DNA from: Calothrix sp. NIES-2100 | GTDB lineage: Bacteria > Cyanobacteriota > Cyanobacteriia > Cyanobacteriales > Nostocaceae | Direction: 5' to 3' | Assembly (NCBI RefSeq): GCF_002368195.1 | Contig: NZ_AP018178.1 | Location: 8,072,645 to 8,136,644 of the forward strand | Length of the DNA stretch: 64,000 bases | Shown: positions 7,701 through 16,448 of the stretch, piece after piece | How positions within the stretch are numbered: position 1 is the stretch's first letter | Layout of the letters: each line of letters starts with the position of its first letter | Notes under the pieces: generated by a model | Databases searched by the model: none | Told to the model about the DNA's origin: nothing | What the model saw: only the letters and a program-made list of their open reading frames with translations | Translations under genes and position numbers: made by a program

Positions 7701-8615
7701 AGCACTTGCTTGTTGAATAGCGATCGCTATTTGTACCGCCAGTTGATCCAACAATTCCAATTCCCATAGGTCCCAATGGCGTGGAGCAGTACATTGGTGG
7801 GCAATTAATAATCCCCATAACCGCTTTCGCACCAAAATTGGCACCACCAAATTCGCTTTGACTTCAAATTGTTCCAGTAGCTGCACATGACAGTCTGTTA
7901 AGCCAGCTTCATAAATATTATTGATTGCCCGTGTTTTGCCTTGACGATATTCACCTCCAGCGCCCTGTTGAAAGCAGGTGTCTTGAATCTGTTGCGCCAA
8001 ACTTACCGTCCAGCCTGGTAGAACTGACTCCGATACCACAATCCCACTCATATCTGAGTGAAATTGATAGACTACTACCCGGTCTGTCTGTAAAAACTGC
8101 CGTACTTCTTTGGCTGTGACAGCTAAAATATCTTTGAGCTTGAGTGACCGACGAATTCGTAAAGCGATCGCTGCAATTAGTTGTTTTTGTCCCCGACTTT
8201 GTTCTAATTGCCAGATTCGATGTCTCTGTTTTACTGCATCATCAATTGCCGCATATAGAGTTTCCGGTGTCAACTGGTCTTTGACTAAATAATCTTGCGC
8301 CCCGTTTTTCATCGCCTGGACAGCAATCCCTGCATCCTCATGTTCTGTCAACAGGATGATTGCGGCTTGTGTATTGCTGACAATTTTCCTTAATTCCCCC
8401 AACAACTCCAGCCCATTGCTATCAGGTAAAAGAAAATTCAGCAAAATGACATCTGCTCTCCCCTGCTGACACCATGCTATTGCTTGTGTAGCCGTCTCAA
8501 ACTGCAAAATTCGATAGGTATACAGACTATCCTGCTGCAAACACTGACGAAAAGTCACCCAGTCTTCGGTGCAATGATCAATTAGGAGGATGGTGATACA
8601 GGAGGATTGAATCAT
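4746..8615 (-). CDS. Hybrid histidine kinase with pseudo-receiver, cyanobacteriochrome GAF and PAS domains
   Basis: A 1289-residue cytoplasmic sensor kinase. Domain order: receiver-like (8-125), GAF (145-305), a PAS array (about 320-870, four repeats with HPDD or HPED motifs), HisKA (H-box MSHELRTPLNAI near 905), HATPase (DTGIGIA, GTGLGLAL) and a C-terminal receiver with an intact phospho-acceptor (VMDIQMPEMDG). In the N-terminal receiver the acceptor Asp is Asn60 (LLNFLLPD), so it probably cannot be phosphorylated. The GAF carries Cys242-His243 (LTDCHVQLL), the usual bilin-attachment dipeptide, and a DTCF motif with Cys214, 28 residues earlier as in DXCF cyanobacteriochromes. This suggests a blue-absorbing photocycle. 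Light sensing is inference; the kinase assignment is firm. Confidence 0.92.
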   Translation of the reverse strand: MIQSSCITILLIDHCTEDWVTFRQCLQQDSLYTYRILQFETATQAIAWCQQGRADVILLNFLLPDSNGLELLGELRKIVSNTQAAIILLTEHEDAGIAVQAMKNGAQDYLVKDQLTPETLYAAIDDAVKQRHRIWQLEQSRGQKQLIAAIALRIRRSLKLKDILAVTAKEVRQFLQTDRVVVYQFHSDMSGIVVSESVLPGWTVSLAQQIQDTCFQQGAGGEYRQGKTRAINNIYEAGLTDCHVQLLEQFEVKANLVVPILVRKRLWGLLIAHQCTAPRHWDLWELELLDQLAVQIAIAIQQASAYEIAQTQLKERKRTEKTLKESEARFRSTFEQAAVGISHVSLSGQFLRVNQRFAEIIGYSQAEIMNLSFQEITHPDDLPADLKQLQMLLAGAIKTYSMEKRYIRKNKTIVWIKLTVSLVHNAFDHPQYFISVIEDISERILAQQALQQLNQELEARVKQRTAALTESEERWQLAVSGSKDAIWDWNVKTNQVFFSTRWKQMRGFSEDEIGSSLEEWSSGIHPEDGDRIMAAVADHFAQKTPFFQEEYRVKCKDGSYLWILDRGQALWDQAGNVIRMSGSETDISTRKQAQAELFALMNLQQAILESTDYAIISTNHEGIIQIFNSAAQKMLGYTAEEVVGRVKPLIFHDVEELQQQAQELSLELGREIVPGGELLNKTQLANNPEEWTFIRKDGSRFPVSLSVKPLCNAEGEIIGGVGIAKDITKQKQIEAQLYKNAANLAAAQRIAHLGSWELNLQTQEVIWSEEVFRIFGRNPESGTPSYEEMLGCIHPDDREHRDFVIEQAIADGLSYEIEYRFYRPDQSLRYLLSRGEVIFDADGQPRHLLGTILDITGRKQAEKQLQQINEQLANANAELARATRLKDEFVANMSHELRTPLNAILGMSEAFEEGVFGAMNQKQAKAIATIERSGKHLLDLINDILDLAKIESGKLELQLSESTITNLCHNSLVFIKQMALNKNIRLITDIPNYLGSIQADERRLRQVLINLLSNAVKFTPEEGVVKLKVWLEEPGEVNSSLSSSVPNPQTAYINFSVSDTGIGIAPENIDKLFQPFIQLDSSLNRQYNGTGLGLALVQKITSLHGGTVSLTSQLGVGSCFTVRIPYVSSDRVSTTQRIAQSPTNLEQLQSPVSQASAAMNVIPKTTLVSALILLVEDNRANITTMANYLQHRGYRLAIANNGRQAIEQIYAQHPDIIVMDIQMPEMDGLEAIQRIRDDAQFSDVPIIALTALAMPGDRETCLAAGANEYLSKPVRLQQLVATIQQLLTK

Positions 8616-9091
8616 GAGTAACTTAAAAATAGAGGCTAGAAACTAGGAGCTAGGGGCGAGAAAAAATTTTTCCCCTGATTTTGGAATGTTCCCATCAGGA
8701 GCCAGCTTGTAATATTCTTTCCCACTGCTATCTCTGGTTGGAAAAGTGTTGAGGAAATGTTCAGCCTTCTACTTTTTTGCAAAAATCCACTGCTAGAGTT
8801 GAATCTATAGTGGTAGATGATTAAGCCATCGATAGCATTTTATACCAATTCTCTGTGAGTCTGTATATTAAAGCCCTCATCCTATTCGGGTGGAGATCAA
8901 CAAACAAACCCTGCTTACGCAGGCTAATTATATGCATGTTTATCAAGAATGGGAATTACACATACAATACCCGCATTTCTCACAAGCAGTAGGGGCGGGT
9001 TCACCTGAATTATCGTGAATAATTGAGGATATCTGTGAACCCGCCCCTACTCGTTGAACCAAGAATCCCTGTACCTTTAGGTCAGGAAGTG
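8616..9091. other. Intergenic stretch, one palindromic repeat
   Basis: No gene was recognised. It holds the upstream region of the hybrid kinase (minus strand) and the palindromic repeat at 8989-9050, just downstream of modBC. Confidence 0.6.
8989..9050. repeat. Palindromic repeat, GTAGGGGCGGGTTCAC family
   Basis: The 62-bp unit starts GTAGGGGCGGGTTCAC and ends GTGAACCCGCCCCTAC, a perfect 16-bp inverted repeat around a ~30-bp AT-rich centre. Related copies lie at 12190-12251 and 20689-20801, always between genes. Confidence 0.9.
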
Positions 9092-10918
9092 TCAATTCAT
9101 CAACATCAAGCGCTGGGGATCTAAATGCACATACCAAGGAAAAGGCTGATCTTTCATGGTTACCCATTTTTCTTTAAAGACCTCTGCTTGGAGATGATAG
9201 TCATGGGGACTAGTAGCGGGAGAATGCAACTTTAAAAACAAAGTCATGCGATGGGGTGTTTCACTGGTTCTCACCAACCAGCAGGGAAATGTATTTTCTT
9301 GGTGGGAATCTTTAGTAAAAACTATTTGATGCGCACGAATCCCAGCGTAAGATAAATTACGGGTATTTGTTTCTAAAACTTGCAAGGTACAACCCCAATC
9401 ACTTGCTTCTACTTGTGAAGCTTGCAATAGCCGCGCCCGGGAAATGTTTTTACACCCGGTAATTTGTGCCACACTTGCAGATACAGGATGCTCGAAAATC
9501 CGATGTTTAGAATCATGTTGCACAGCTCTACCATGTTCCAAAACCAACAAATTCGGACAAATTCGGTAAGCTTCTTCCATATTATGGGTAACAAACAAAG
9601 TCACACCTGGGTAATCAGCTAGAGTTTCCATCATTTGCTGTTCTAATTGACTCCGCAGGTAAGTATCCAGGGCGGAAAAAGGCTCATCTAAAAGTAATGC
9701 TTCTGGTTTACTAGCCAAAGCCCGTGCTAAAGCTACCCGTTGTTGCTGTCCCCCAGACAGTTGATGCGGATAGCGATCGCCAAAGGAGTTGGCGAAGCCA
9801 TCGCCTAATCCCTGTAACTGCATCGCCAGTAATTGCTCTTCTAACTGTACCCGAATACTGCCTTTAGATAGTCCCTTGGGTAAACCAAAAGCTATATTTT
9901 CTGCCACAGTCATGTGGGGAAACAGGGCATAATTCTGCAATAAAAAACCGATACGGCGATCGCGGGGAGGCAGATTAATTCCTTGCTCAGAATCAAACAA
10001 TACTCTACCATTTAAAATAATGCGTCCTCTGGTCGGCGTTTCTATCCCCGCAATACAACGCAGAATCATACTTTTACCAGCCCCAGATCCCCCCAACAAT
10101 CCCAAGGGTTGGGCATCGCTATTAAAGGTCACTTTGAGATGAAAACTCGGTAATTGTTTTTCAATATCTACAAATAACCCCACTGGCGAGGATGGTGCAG
10201 ACAACAAAGACGCTTCACCCCCTTGTCTCCCCTGTCCCCCTTGTCCCCCTTGTCCCCCTTGTCTCTTTCTGTCCTGCCACACATTTGCTGTAATAATTCC
10301 CGATAGAGAAATTACCATAATTGCGATCGCCCAAAACCAGGCTTCATCCATTGCACCGCCTTCTACAGCAAAATAAATCGCCATCGGAATCGTCTGGGTT
10401 TGTCCGGGAATGTTACCAGCCAACATCAAAGTTGCACCAAATTCCCCCAAAGCACGGGCAAAAGCCAGAGTTGTCGCCGCGATAATTCCCGGTAATGCTA
10501 AAGGTAAACTGATCCGCCAAAATATCTTACTTTCCCCAGCACCCAGAGTTTTCGCTACTCGCAGCAGATTTTTATCAATCTGTTCAAAAGCTCCCAGTGC
10601 AGTTTTATACATTAACGGGAAAGAAACCACAGTAGCCGCGATCGCCGCACCATACCAAGTAAAGACAATAGTAAAATCAAAGTTCTGCATCAACTTCCCC
10701 ACAGGGCCATTTTTCCCAAAAAACAGGAGTAATAAAAAGCCCACAACTGTAGGAGGTAAAATCAAAGGTGCAATCAATACACCCTCAATTAAAGATTTAG
10801 CCTTACCGCGATATTCCAACATCCAATAAGCAGCAGCAATCCCGACAAAAAAGGTAATAAATGTTGCTAATAACGATGTTTTAAGTGATATCCAAAGAGG
10901 AGATAAATCCTGGGGCAT
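9092..10918 (-). CDS. modBC: Fused molybdate ABC transporter permease-ATPase (ModBC)
   Basis: The 608-residue protein joins an inner-membrane permease (residues 1-215; five or six membrane segments and the EAA-like motif around ALGEFGATLMLAG) to an ABC ATPase (about 245-470; Walker A GGSGAGKS, signature LSGGQQQRVALARAL, Walker B LLLDEP) and a C-terminal regulatory domain of the MOP or TOBE type (about 490-608). It imports molybdate supplied by ModA. Such fusions are known in cyanobacteria. Two oddities are visible: the linker is a low-complexity Gly-Gln run (GGQGGQGGQG) made of 9-bp DNA repeats, and a 24-bp repeat insertion puts eight extra residues just before YPHQLSGG. Whether the latter slows the ATPase is unknown. 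modA lies upstream on the same strand. Confidence 0.95.
   Translation of the reverse strand: MPQDLSPLWISLKTSLLATFITFFVGIAAAYWMLEYRGKAKSLIEGVLIAPLILPPTVVGFLLLLFFGKNGPVGKLMQNFDFTIVFTWYGAAIAATVVSFPLMYKTALGAFEQIDKNLLRVAKTLGAGESKIFWRISLPLALPGIIAATTLAFARALGEFGATLMLAGNIPGQTQTIPMAIYFAVEGGAMDEAWFWAIAIMVISLSGIITANVWQDRKRQGGQGGQGGQGRQGGEASLLSAPSSPVGLFVDIEKQLPSFHLKVTFNSDAQPLGLLGGSGAGKSMILRCIAGIETPTRGRIILNGRVLFDSEQGINLPPRDRRIGFLLQNYALFPHMTVAENIAFGLPKGLSKGSIRVQLEEQLLAMQLQGLGDGFANSFGDRYPHQLSGGQQQRVALARALASKPEALLLDEPFSALDTYLRSQLEQQMMETLADYPGVTLFVTHNMEEAYRICPNLLVLEHGRAVQHDSKHRIFEHPVSASVAQITGCKNISRARLLQASQVEASDWGCTLQVLETNTRNLSYAGIRAHQIVFTKDSHQENTFPCWLVRTSETPHRMTLFLKLHSPATSPHDYHLQAEVFKEKWVTMKDQPFPWYVHLDPQRLMLMN
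9773..9805. repeat. Small dispersed palindromic repeat inserted within modC
   Basis: The segment GCGATCGCCAAAGGAGTTGG...GCCATCGCC forms a short imperfect palindrome and adds an in-frame GFANSFGD-type peptide between GLGD and RYPHQLSGG. A related intergenic copy is at 28415-28448. Confidence 0.65.
10221..10266. repeat. 9-bp tandem repeat within modBC linker
   Basis: Units of TTGTCCCCC (plus strand) are repeated and decay at both ends. In the coding strand they give the GGQ linker. The same motif occurs as intergenic filler at about 61000-61040. Confidence 0.85.
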
Positions 10919-11047
10919 AGTTATTTATTGCGCGAAGTTGTGTCAGTTTTCATTGAGCATTGGGCTTGTGGCGGGACAAGAGGCATTGGGCATTTATTAT
11001 TTGTCTCCCCTGCCCCCCTGCTCCCTTCATCCCTAGCCCCTAACCCC

Positions 11048-11192
11048 TAGGGCGTGTTTTCAAAGTCTTAGATCCCTCCTACCCCCCTTAAAAAGGGGGG
11101 CAAAAAGACTCTCAAAGTCCCCATTTTTAAGGGGGATTTAGGGGGATCGAGAAATTTAGAAGGCTAAACGAGTAGTTTGAAAACACGCCCTA
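11048..11192. mobile_element. MITE-like element between modA and modBC
   Basis: The 145-bp segment is bounded by TAGGGCGTGTTTTCAAA and its exact reverse complement (17 bp), with TA at both ends as expected for elements that duplicate TA. The interior has paired C-rich and G-rich tracts able to form a hairpin. It has no coding capacity and lies in the spacer between the two molybdate genes. Confidence 0.75.
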
Positions 11193-11196
11193 GCCC

Positions 11197-12012
11197 CTAG
11201 CCCCTAGCTAGACTAAAACCCTGTTTCTCAAATACATTTTTGGCTGCATTTCCCGATAAAAATTGCACAAAATTCTGAGCAGCATCAAGATGTTTACTAC
11301 TTTTAAGTACAGCTATGGGATAAACAATCGGGGAATGGCTATTTTCAGACGCAGTTGCTACAACTTTGACTTTTTGAGTGCTTTTGGCATCTGAAAGGTA
11401 AACTATGCCAGCATCTGCATTGCCCGACTCTACATAATTCAGAGCTTGACGAACGTCTTTAGCATAAACAATTTTGCTTTTGATTTGGTCAGCAATTTTT
11501 AAAGATGTCAGAACTTGTTGAGCATATTGTCCCGCAGGTACACTTTTAGGTTCACCTAAAGCAATTTTTTTCAGGCGTGGGGAGGTCAAATCTTGGAAAT
11601 TTGTAATATTTTGAGAATTTTTAGGCACAATTAACACTAATTGATTTTTCAACAAATCTTTGCGGCTGCGATCAACTAACAAACCTTTTTGGTTTAAAGC
11701 ATCCATCTGCTTATTTGCTGCTGATATGAAAATATCTACACCTGCACCTTGTTCAATTTGTTGTTGCAAAGCACCTGAGGAGCCAAAATTATAGGTAATT
11801 TTAACCTGTGGCTGCTCTTGACTGTAAAGAGGTGTGATTTCTGCCATTGCATCTTTTAAGCTAGCGGCTGCTGATACAGTCAAACTCACCGCTTTTGCTG
11901 TTGGGTTGGAAATTGAGTCAGGGTTAGGCGGACTCGTCTGATTACAAGCAATGAATAGTACCAACGAAGCCAGCATCCAACCCACAAAAGCCAAGATACG
12001 TTTAGTATGCAT
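11197..12012 (-). CDS. modA: Molybdate-binding periplasmic lipoprotein ModA
   Basis: A 271-residue solute-binding protein of the ABC type. The N-terminus is a lipoprotein signal (hydrophobic stretch, then LFIAC with Cys23 as likely lipid anchor). The mature part starts LTVSAAASLKDAMAEI, the ModA signature with the Ser that contacts the oxyanion, and continues with YNFGSSGALQQQIEQGAGVDIFISA, also typical. YVESGNADAGIVY near residue 198 closes the binding cleft. It delivers molybdate to the ModBC fusion encoded downstream on the same strand. The two genes are 278 bp apart, and that spacer is largely filled by the MITE-like element at 11048-11192. A tungstate preference cannot be excluded from sequence alone. 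Confidence 0.95.
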   Translation of the reverse strand: MHTKRILAFVGWMLASLVLFIACNQTSPPNPDSISNPTAKAVSLTVSAAASLKDAMAEITPLYSQEQPQVKITYNFGSSGALQQQIEQGAGVDIFISAANKQMDALNQKGLLVDRSRKDLLKNQLVLIVPKNSQNITNFQDLTSPRLKKIALGEPKSVPAGQYAQQVLTSLKIADQIKSKIVYAKDVRQALNYVESGNADAGIVYLSDAKSTQKVKVVATASENSHSPIVYPIAVLKSSKHLDAAQNFVQFLSGNAAKNVFEKQGFSLARG

Positions 12013-12913
12013 GTACAGTATCTCAAGGTTTTTTGATTCACTAATTCATACTTTACCAACTTAAAGAGTATAAAGGTTGGTAAAAATCCAGAAATACTGA
12101 ATAATCAAGAAATCCTCACCTACTTCCGCAATTGCGGGGCAAAAACTTTCCCGACCAAATCAAACCGCTATTCTTTGACCGGGAGAGGGGTAGGGGCGGG
12201 TTCACCAATATTCTCGCTCTTGTACGATAATCCAAATAAACCCGCCCCTACTTTTTGCCCAGATGCAAACAACAGATTTCTGACAAAAATCCCAAGTCAA
12301 CCCCGCCCCGACAAATGCATCTGTCCCATTCTTTGTGTAAATTGGTATTACTTGCCCTCATCCTTAGTCCCAGGACAATGCCCATGCCTATATTTTCAAT
12401 GACTGCTATTACATGGGAAAATCCCACAGACAAACATAAATAATTGACTGATTGGGGAAACTTGGTGTTACTTCTTTACAAAAAGCATCAATAAATAATT
12501 AAAACTTTAAATTCATTATTTCTCTTCACGAATACTCTTCATATTTATCTAAAAATTAGTGATTTTTTATGAGACAAAAAGTCCAAAAATAAAATTTTAA
12601 ACAACCTTTTATAAATCTAATTTAAACTACTCAAATAAAATCACTTTTTTGCTTATTTTTGCCTTAAAAAAGCCTTAAGCAAGCTCTATTAAATGTTTAT
12701 CATAATATATTAATTAATTCAAGCTATTGATTGAATGCTAATTTAAATTTAATTTAAAGAGCCGAAATTTATGATTAATAATATATTTCCGTAATTGCAC
12801 TGTTGGCTATTAATAAATAAAAACAATAGAGTATTAATAATTTATTGATACCTATGTCATGAGTATTTCAATAAGTTACAGTTTTGAGAAACTCTAAAAA
12901 GATAAATTAGTTT
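12013..12913. other. 900-bp intergenic region between divergent modA and the DUF928 gene
   Basis: It contains the palindromic repeat at 12190-12251 and then a strongly AT-rich stretch (about 12430-12900). Short frames here overlap the repeat and have no recognisable product. Promoters for both divergent units must lie here, but I could not place them. Confidence 0.6.
12190..12251. repeat. Palindromic repeat, GTAGGGGCGGGTT family
   Basis: Arms GTAGGGGCGGGTT and AACCCGCCCCTAC-like (AAACCCGCCCCTAC) enclose a ~34-bp unrelated centre. The same family is at 8989 and 20689. Confidence 0.88.
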
Positions 12914-13645
12914 ATGCCCAAAAAAACTCAATTGCTATTCAGATACGTCATGTTAGGAATAGCTCCTTTAATTTCATTTTCTTTTCTACCTATCTGGATG
13001 ACACCAACTGTAGCAGGTGTAACTTTTAAACCACCGGGAGCGCAAGCACCTAAACGTTCTTCTGGAGGAGCCTCTAGAGATGGTAATATTTGTGGCTTTG
13101 CGACACAAACAACCACTAGTCCAACAGTGACACCATTGATACCAGCAACTAATATTGGTTTTACAGTGGCAGAACATCCGACTATATTGGTCTATATTCC
13201 TACAACTACTGCCAAAACAGGATTTTTTACATTACAAACTGAAGATAGCAAATACAGTTACCAAACAACTTTATCTTTGCCAGAGAAACCAGGTGTGATG
13301 GAAGTGAAAATTCCGACTTCAGTCCCCGCACTGAAGACGGGCAAAAATTATAAATGGTCTTTGGTAATAATTTGTACTGAAGAGTTAGAGCCGGATAGTC
13401 CTTGGGTAAGTGGCTGGATTAGGCGTGTTGAACCTAACAGTAGTTTGACAAGTCAGTTAAACAAGCCTGTTTCACTAGATTTGATTTCCCAATTAGCCGA
13501 GACTGGGATTTGGTATGATTCACTTTCCAATCTGGCGCAATTAAGGCGATCGCAACCGAATAATCAAGCACTGACTGAGGCTTGGGAAGCGCTGTTGAAA
13601 TCAGTGAATCTGAGTGCGATCGCTAACGAGCCATTGATCAATTAA
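12914..13645 (+). CDS. DUF928-family secreted protein
   Basis: A 243-residue protein with a signal peptide (basic start, then a hydrophobic core FRYVMLGIAPLISFSFLPIW, cleavage expected near PTVAG). The mature part has the features of the cyanobacterial DUF928 family: a Pro- and Gly-rich first segment (FKPPGAQAPKRSSGG), a beta-rich domain with TTTAKTGFFTLQ and GKNYKWSLVIIC, and a helical C-terminus (AETGIWYDSLSNLAQLRRSQP). The biochemical role of the family is not known. It stands 23 bp before the CHASE2 kinase gene, in the same direction as a receiver-kinase and a TPR-CHAT gene. DUF928 next to CHASE2 and CHAT genes is, as far as I recall, common in Nostocales. It could be the extracellular partner of the CHASE2 sensor. 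Confidence 0.85.
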   Translation: MPKKTQLLFRYVMLGIAPLISFSFLPIWMTPTVAGVTFKPPGAQAPKRSSGGASRDGNICGFATQTTTSPTVTPLIPATNIGFTVAEHPTILVYIPTTTAKTGFFTLQTEDSKYSYQTTLSLPEKPGVMEVKIPTSVPALKTGKNYKWSLVIICTEELEPDSPWVSGWIRRVEPNSSLTSQLNKPVSLDLISQLAETGIWYDSLSNLAQLRRSQPNNQALTEAWEALLKSVNLSAIANEPLIN

Positions 13646-13668
13646 TTGAGCGATCTAATTTAAAAGCC

Positions 13669-16443
13669 ATGTTTTGGGGTGCATCTATTCAGAGAAAACA
13701 TAAGTTGAGAATTCTACATTCCTTGCTGAAAGCGCAATGGCGCTGTGTATTGATCTGTTCTCCCATCGTCGCCATCTGTATCATTGCTGCGGAGATGGCA
13801 GGATTTTTTCAACTACTAGAATTGGCGACACTAGAGAAATTTTTTGCTTTGCGTCCCACCGAAGCACCAGAAAAGCGCGTTCTGGTTGTCAATATTGATG
13901 AAGAAGACATTACCCGGGTGAAAAAATGGCCTATTCCTGATGCTGTATTAGCGCAAGCGATCGCAAAGCTCAAAGCGCAGCAACCAGCGGCTATTGGTAT
14001 GGATATTTATCGAGATTTAGCGGTAGAACCAGGACATAAAGAACTAGTTAGAGTAATGCAGTCTACACCCAACTTGATTGGGGTGAAAAAATTGGTAGGG
14101 GATAGGGTGGCTCCACCCCCCACTTTAGCTAAACTTAATCAAGTCGCTCTCGCTGATTTAGTTTTGGATACTGATGGGAAAGTCAGGCGGGGCTTGTTGT
14201 CTGTTGGTGATGAAAACGGTGAAATTTATTTGGGTTTAGCAACGCGCTTGAGCTTAATGTATTTGGAACCCAAAGGTATTTCGTTAACAGCTTTGGACAA
14301 AGACGGGAATACTTTGCAGTTAGGGAAAGCTGTATTTACACCTCTGAGAGGTAAAGAGTTTAGTTATCGGGGTGCAGATGTTGGCGGATACCAAATTTTA
14401 TTGAACTATCGAGGCTTTGAAGCGCAATTTGATACAGTCCGATTACGAGATGTTCTCAATAATTCTGTATCGCCAAAGCTGGTACGCGATCGCATCGTTC
14501 TCATAGGTACAACAGCCAAAAGCATCAATGACTTTTTTAACGTTGGTTATAGTAGCAATTTGCAAGAAGATGGTGAACGGATGGCAGGGGTAATAATTCA
14601 TGCCAATTTAATTAGTCAGATTTTAAGCGCTGCACTCGATGGGCGAACCCTAATCCGAGTGTGGTCTTCTTGGGCAGAGTGGCTATGGGTTCTGTGCTGG
14701 TCTTTTTTGAGTAGTGGTGCGACTTGGGAATTGCTACAATTTAAGTTTATTGGTCAGCGAAGACTAGGGGGATTACCCATATTAGGGATCGCATTTGCAA
14801 CTATTAGTATTCTCAGTATCAGCTATTTCGCCTTTTTGTTAGGTTGGTGGATTCCTTCAGTTTCACCCATACTAGGACTGATTGTCTCTGCGATTGTGAC
14901 GACAAATTTATATAAACAATTGCAACTCAAACAAGCCAATGAGCAACTCCAGGAATATTCTCACACTTTAGAGCAAAAAGTTAGCGATCGCACCCAAGAG
15001 TTAGAGGTTGCCAAAATTGCTGCTGATGTTGCAAATCAAGCCAAAAGTGAATTTTTGGCTAATATGAGTCATGAATTACGCACACCTTTAAACGGTATTT
15101 TAGGATATGCGCAAATTTTAGAGCGATCTCACAGTTTGGCTCCAGCAGAACTTGATGGAATCAAAATAATTCATCAATGTGGTTCTCATCTGCTGACTCT
15201 AATCAACGATATTTTAGATTTATCTAAAATTGAAGCGCGGAAATTGGAATTGCATACGACCGATTTTGATTTAAATTGGTTCTTAACCGGAGTTGTGGAG
15301 ATCTGCCGAATTCGCGCTATCCAAAAAGGTATTGCATTTATTTACAAACCTCATCCTCAGCTACCTCAAGGAATTCATGCTGATGAAAAACGTTTAAGAC
15401 AAATATTAATTAACTTACTTGGTAACGCGATTAAATTTACCGATAATGGCGCAGTCACTTTCAAAGTAGATGTCTTGGAAACTCAAAACCTTGATGATAC
15501 TGAATTTACCAAAATCAGATTTCAAATCGAGGATACTGGTATTGGAATGACTTCTGAAGAATTAGAAAAGATTTTTTTGCCTTTTGAACAAGTAGGTGAC
15601 AAAAATAAACAAATAGAAGGTACTGGTTTAGGGCTAGCTATTAGCTGCAAAATTGCTGAATTAATGAATAGTGAAATTAAAGTAGACAGCACTTTAGGAG
15701 TTGGCAGTCAATTTTGGCTAGATTTGGAGTTAGTAACCATCAGGAAATTTGTCAACACTGAGTCTGTATTTTCCGACCAAAACATTGTTGCTATTAAAAA
15801 TAAATCTCCGAAAATATTAATTGTAGACGATAATTATGAAAACCGTTATGTTGTGAACAATTTACTAGTATCGATAGGATTTAAATGCTTCGAGGCGACT
15901 AATGGTCAAGAAGGGTTATCGCAAGCAATAGAAATTCAACCTGACTTAATTATAACTGACTTAAAAATGCCCATTATGGATGGCTTTGAGATGATCAAAA
16001 GTTTCCGGAAGCTGGAGGAGTTTAAAAATTTACCTATTATAGTTTCATCTGCAAGTGTATTTGAAAATTATCAAGCCCAAAGTTTAGCAGATGGTGCAAA
16101 TGAGTTTTTGCCTAAACCCTTACAAATTAATGATTTATTGCATATATTACAAAAATACTTACAATTAGAATGGATTTACCAAGAAGCTAGCACTCAAGCA
16201 GAAGATAATATAAATGTAAAATTACCTACGCAAAATCCTCAATCGATAATTTATCCGCCAAGGGCAGAGTTAGATAAACTATTGGATATGGCAATGAGAG
16301 GCAATATTACAAATATGCAAATATTACTAAATGAAATTGCTAAATTAGATGATAAATTCTTACCTTTTGTTATAGAAATTCGCCAGCTTGCTGATAATTT
16401 TCAAGTTAAAAAAATTCGGGAATTACTTAAATCTTTAAAGTAG
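13669..16443 (+). CDS. CHASE2 hybrid sensor histidine kinase
   Basis: A 924-residue membrane sensor. An N-terminal membrane segment (about 32-52) precedes a CHASE2 extracytoplasmic sensor (about 55-330; start marked by FFALRPTEAPEKRVLVVNID). Three further membrane segments follow (about 340-425), then a coiled coil, HisKA (H-box NMSHELRTPLNGI), HATPase (DTGIGMT, GTGLGLAI) and a receiver with an intact acceptor (IITDLKMPIMDGF). The last ~100 residues are helical (RAELDKLLDMAMRGN) and may serve as a phosphotransfer-like module, which I cannot confirm. The start ATG lies 23 bp after the DUF928 gene, and the next receiver-kinase gene starts 5 bp after the stop, so the genes form an operon. The signal sensed is unknown. 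Confidence 0.95.
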   Translation: MFWGASIQRKHKLRILHSLLKAQWRCVLICSPIVAICIIAAEMAGFFQLLELATLEKFFALRPTEAPEKRVLVVNIDEEDITRVKKWPIPDAVLAQAIAKLKAQQPAAIGMDIYRDLAVEPGHKELVRVMQSTPNLIGVKKLVGDRVAPPPTLAKLNQVALADLVLDTDGKVRRGLLSVGDENGEIYLGLATRLSLMYLEPKGISLTALDKDGNTLQLGKAVFTPLRGKEFSYRGADVGGYQILLNYRGFEAQFDTVRLRDVLNNSVSPKLVRDRIVLIGTTAKSINDFFNVGYSSNLQEDGERMAGVIIHANLISQILSAALDGRTLIRVWSSWAEWLWVLCWSFLSSGATWELLQFKFIGQRRLGGLPILGIAFATISILSISYFAFLLGWWIPSVSPILGLIVSAIVTTNLYKQLQLKQANEQLQEYSHTLEQKVSDRTQELEVAKIAADVANQAKSEFLANMSHELRTPLNGILGYAQILERSHSLAPAELDGIKIIHQCGSHLLTLINDILDLSKIEARKLELHTTDFDLNWFLTGVVEICRIRAIQKGIAFIYKPHPQLPQGIHADEKRLRQILINLLGNAIKFTDNGAVTFKVDVLETQNLDDTEFTKIRFQIEDTGIGMTSEELEKIFLPFEQVGDKNKQIEGTGLGLAISCKIAELMNSEIKVDSTLGVGSQFWLDLELVTIRKFVNTESVFSDQNIVAIKNKSPKILIVDDNYENRYVVNNLLVSIGFKCFEATNGQEGLSQAIEIQPDLIITDLKMPIMDGFEMIKSFRKLEEFKNLPIIVSSASVFENYQAQSLADGANEFLPKPLQINDLLHILQKYLQLEWIYQEASTQAEDNINVKLPTQNPQSIIYPPRAELDKLLDMAMRGNITNMQILLNEIAKLDDKFLPFVIEIRQLADNFQVKKIRELLKSLK

Positions 16444-16448
16444 GATGT

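Noticed and set aside
12175..12443. Short frames on both strands near 12.2-12.4 kb
   Set aside because: They run through the palindromic repeat and have no recognisable domain or start signal.
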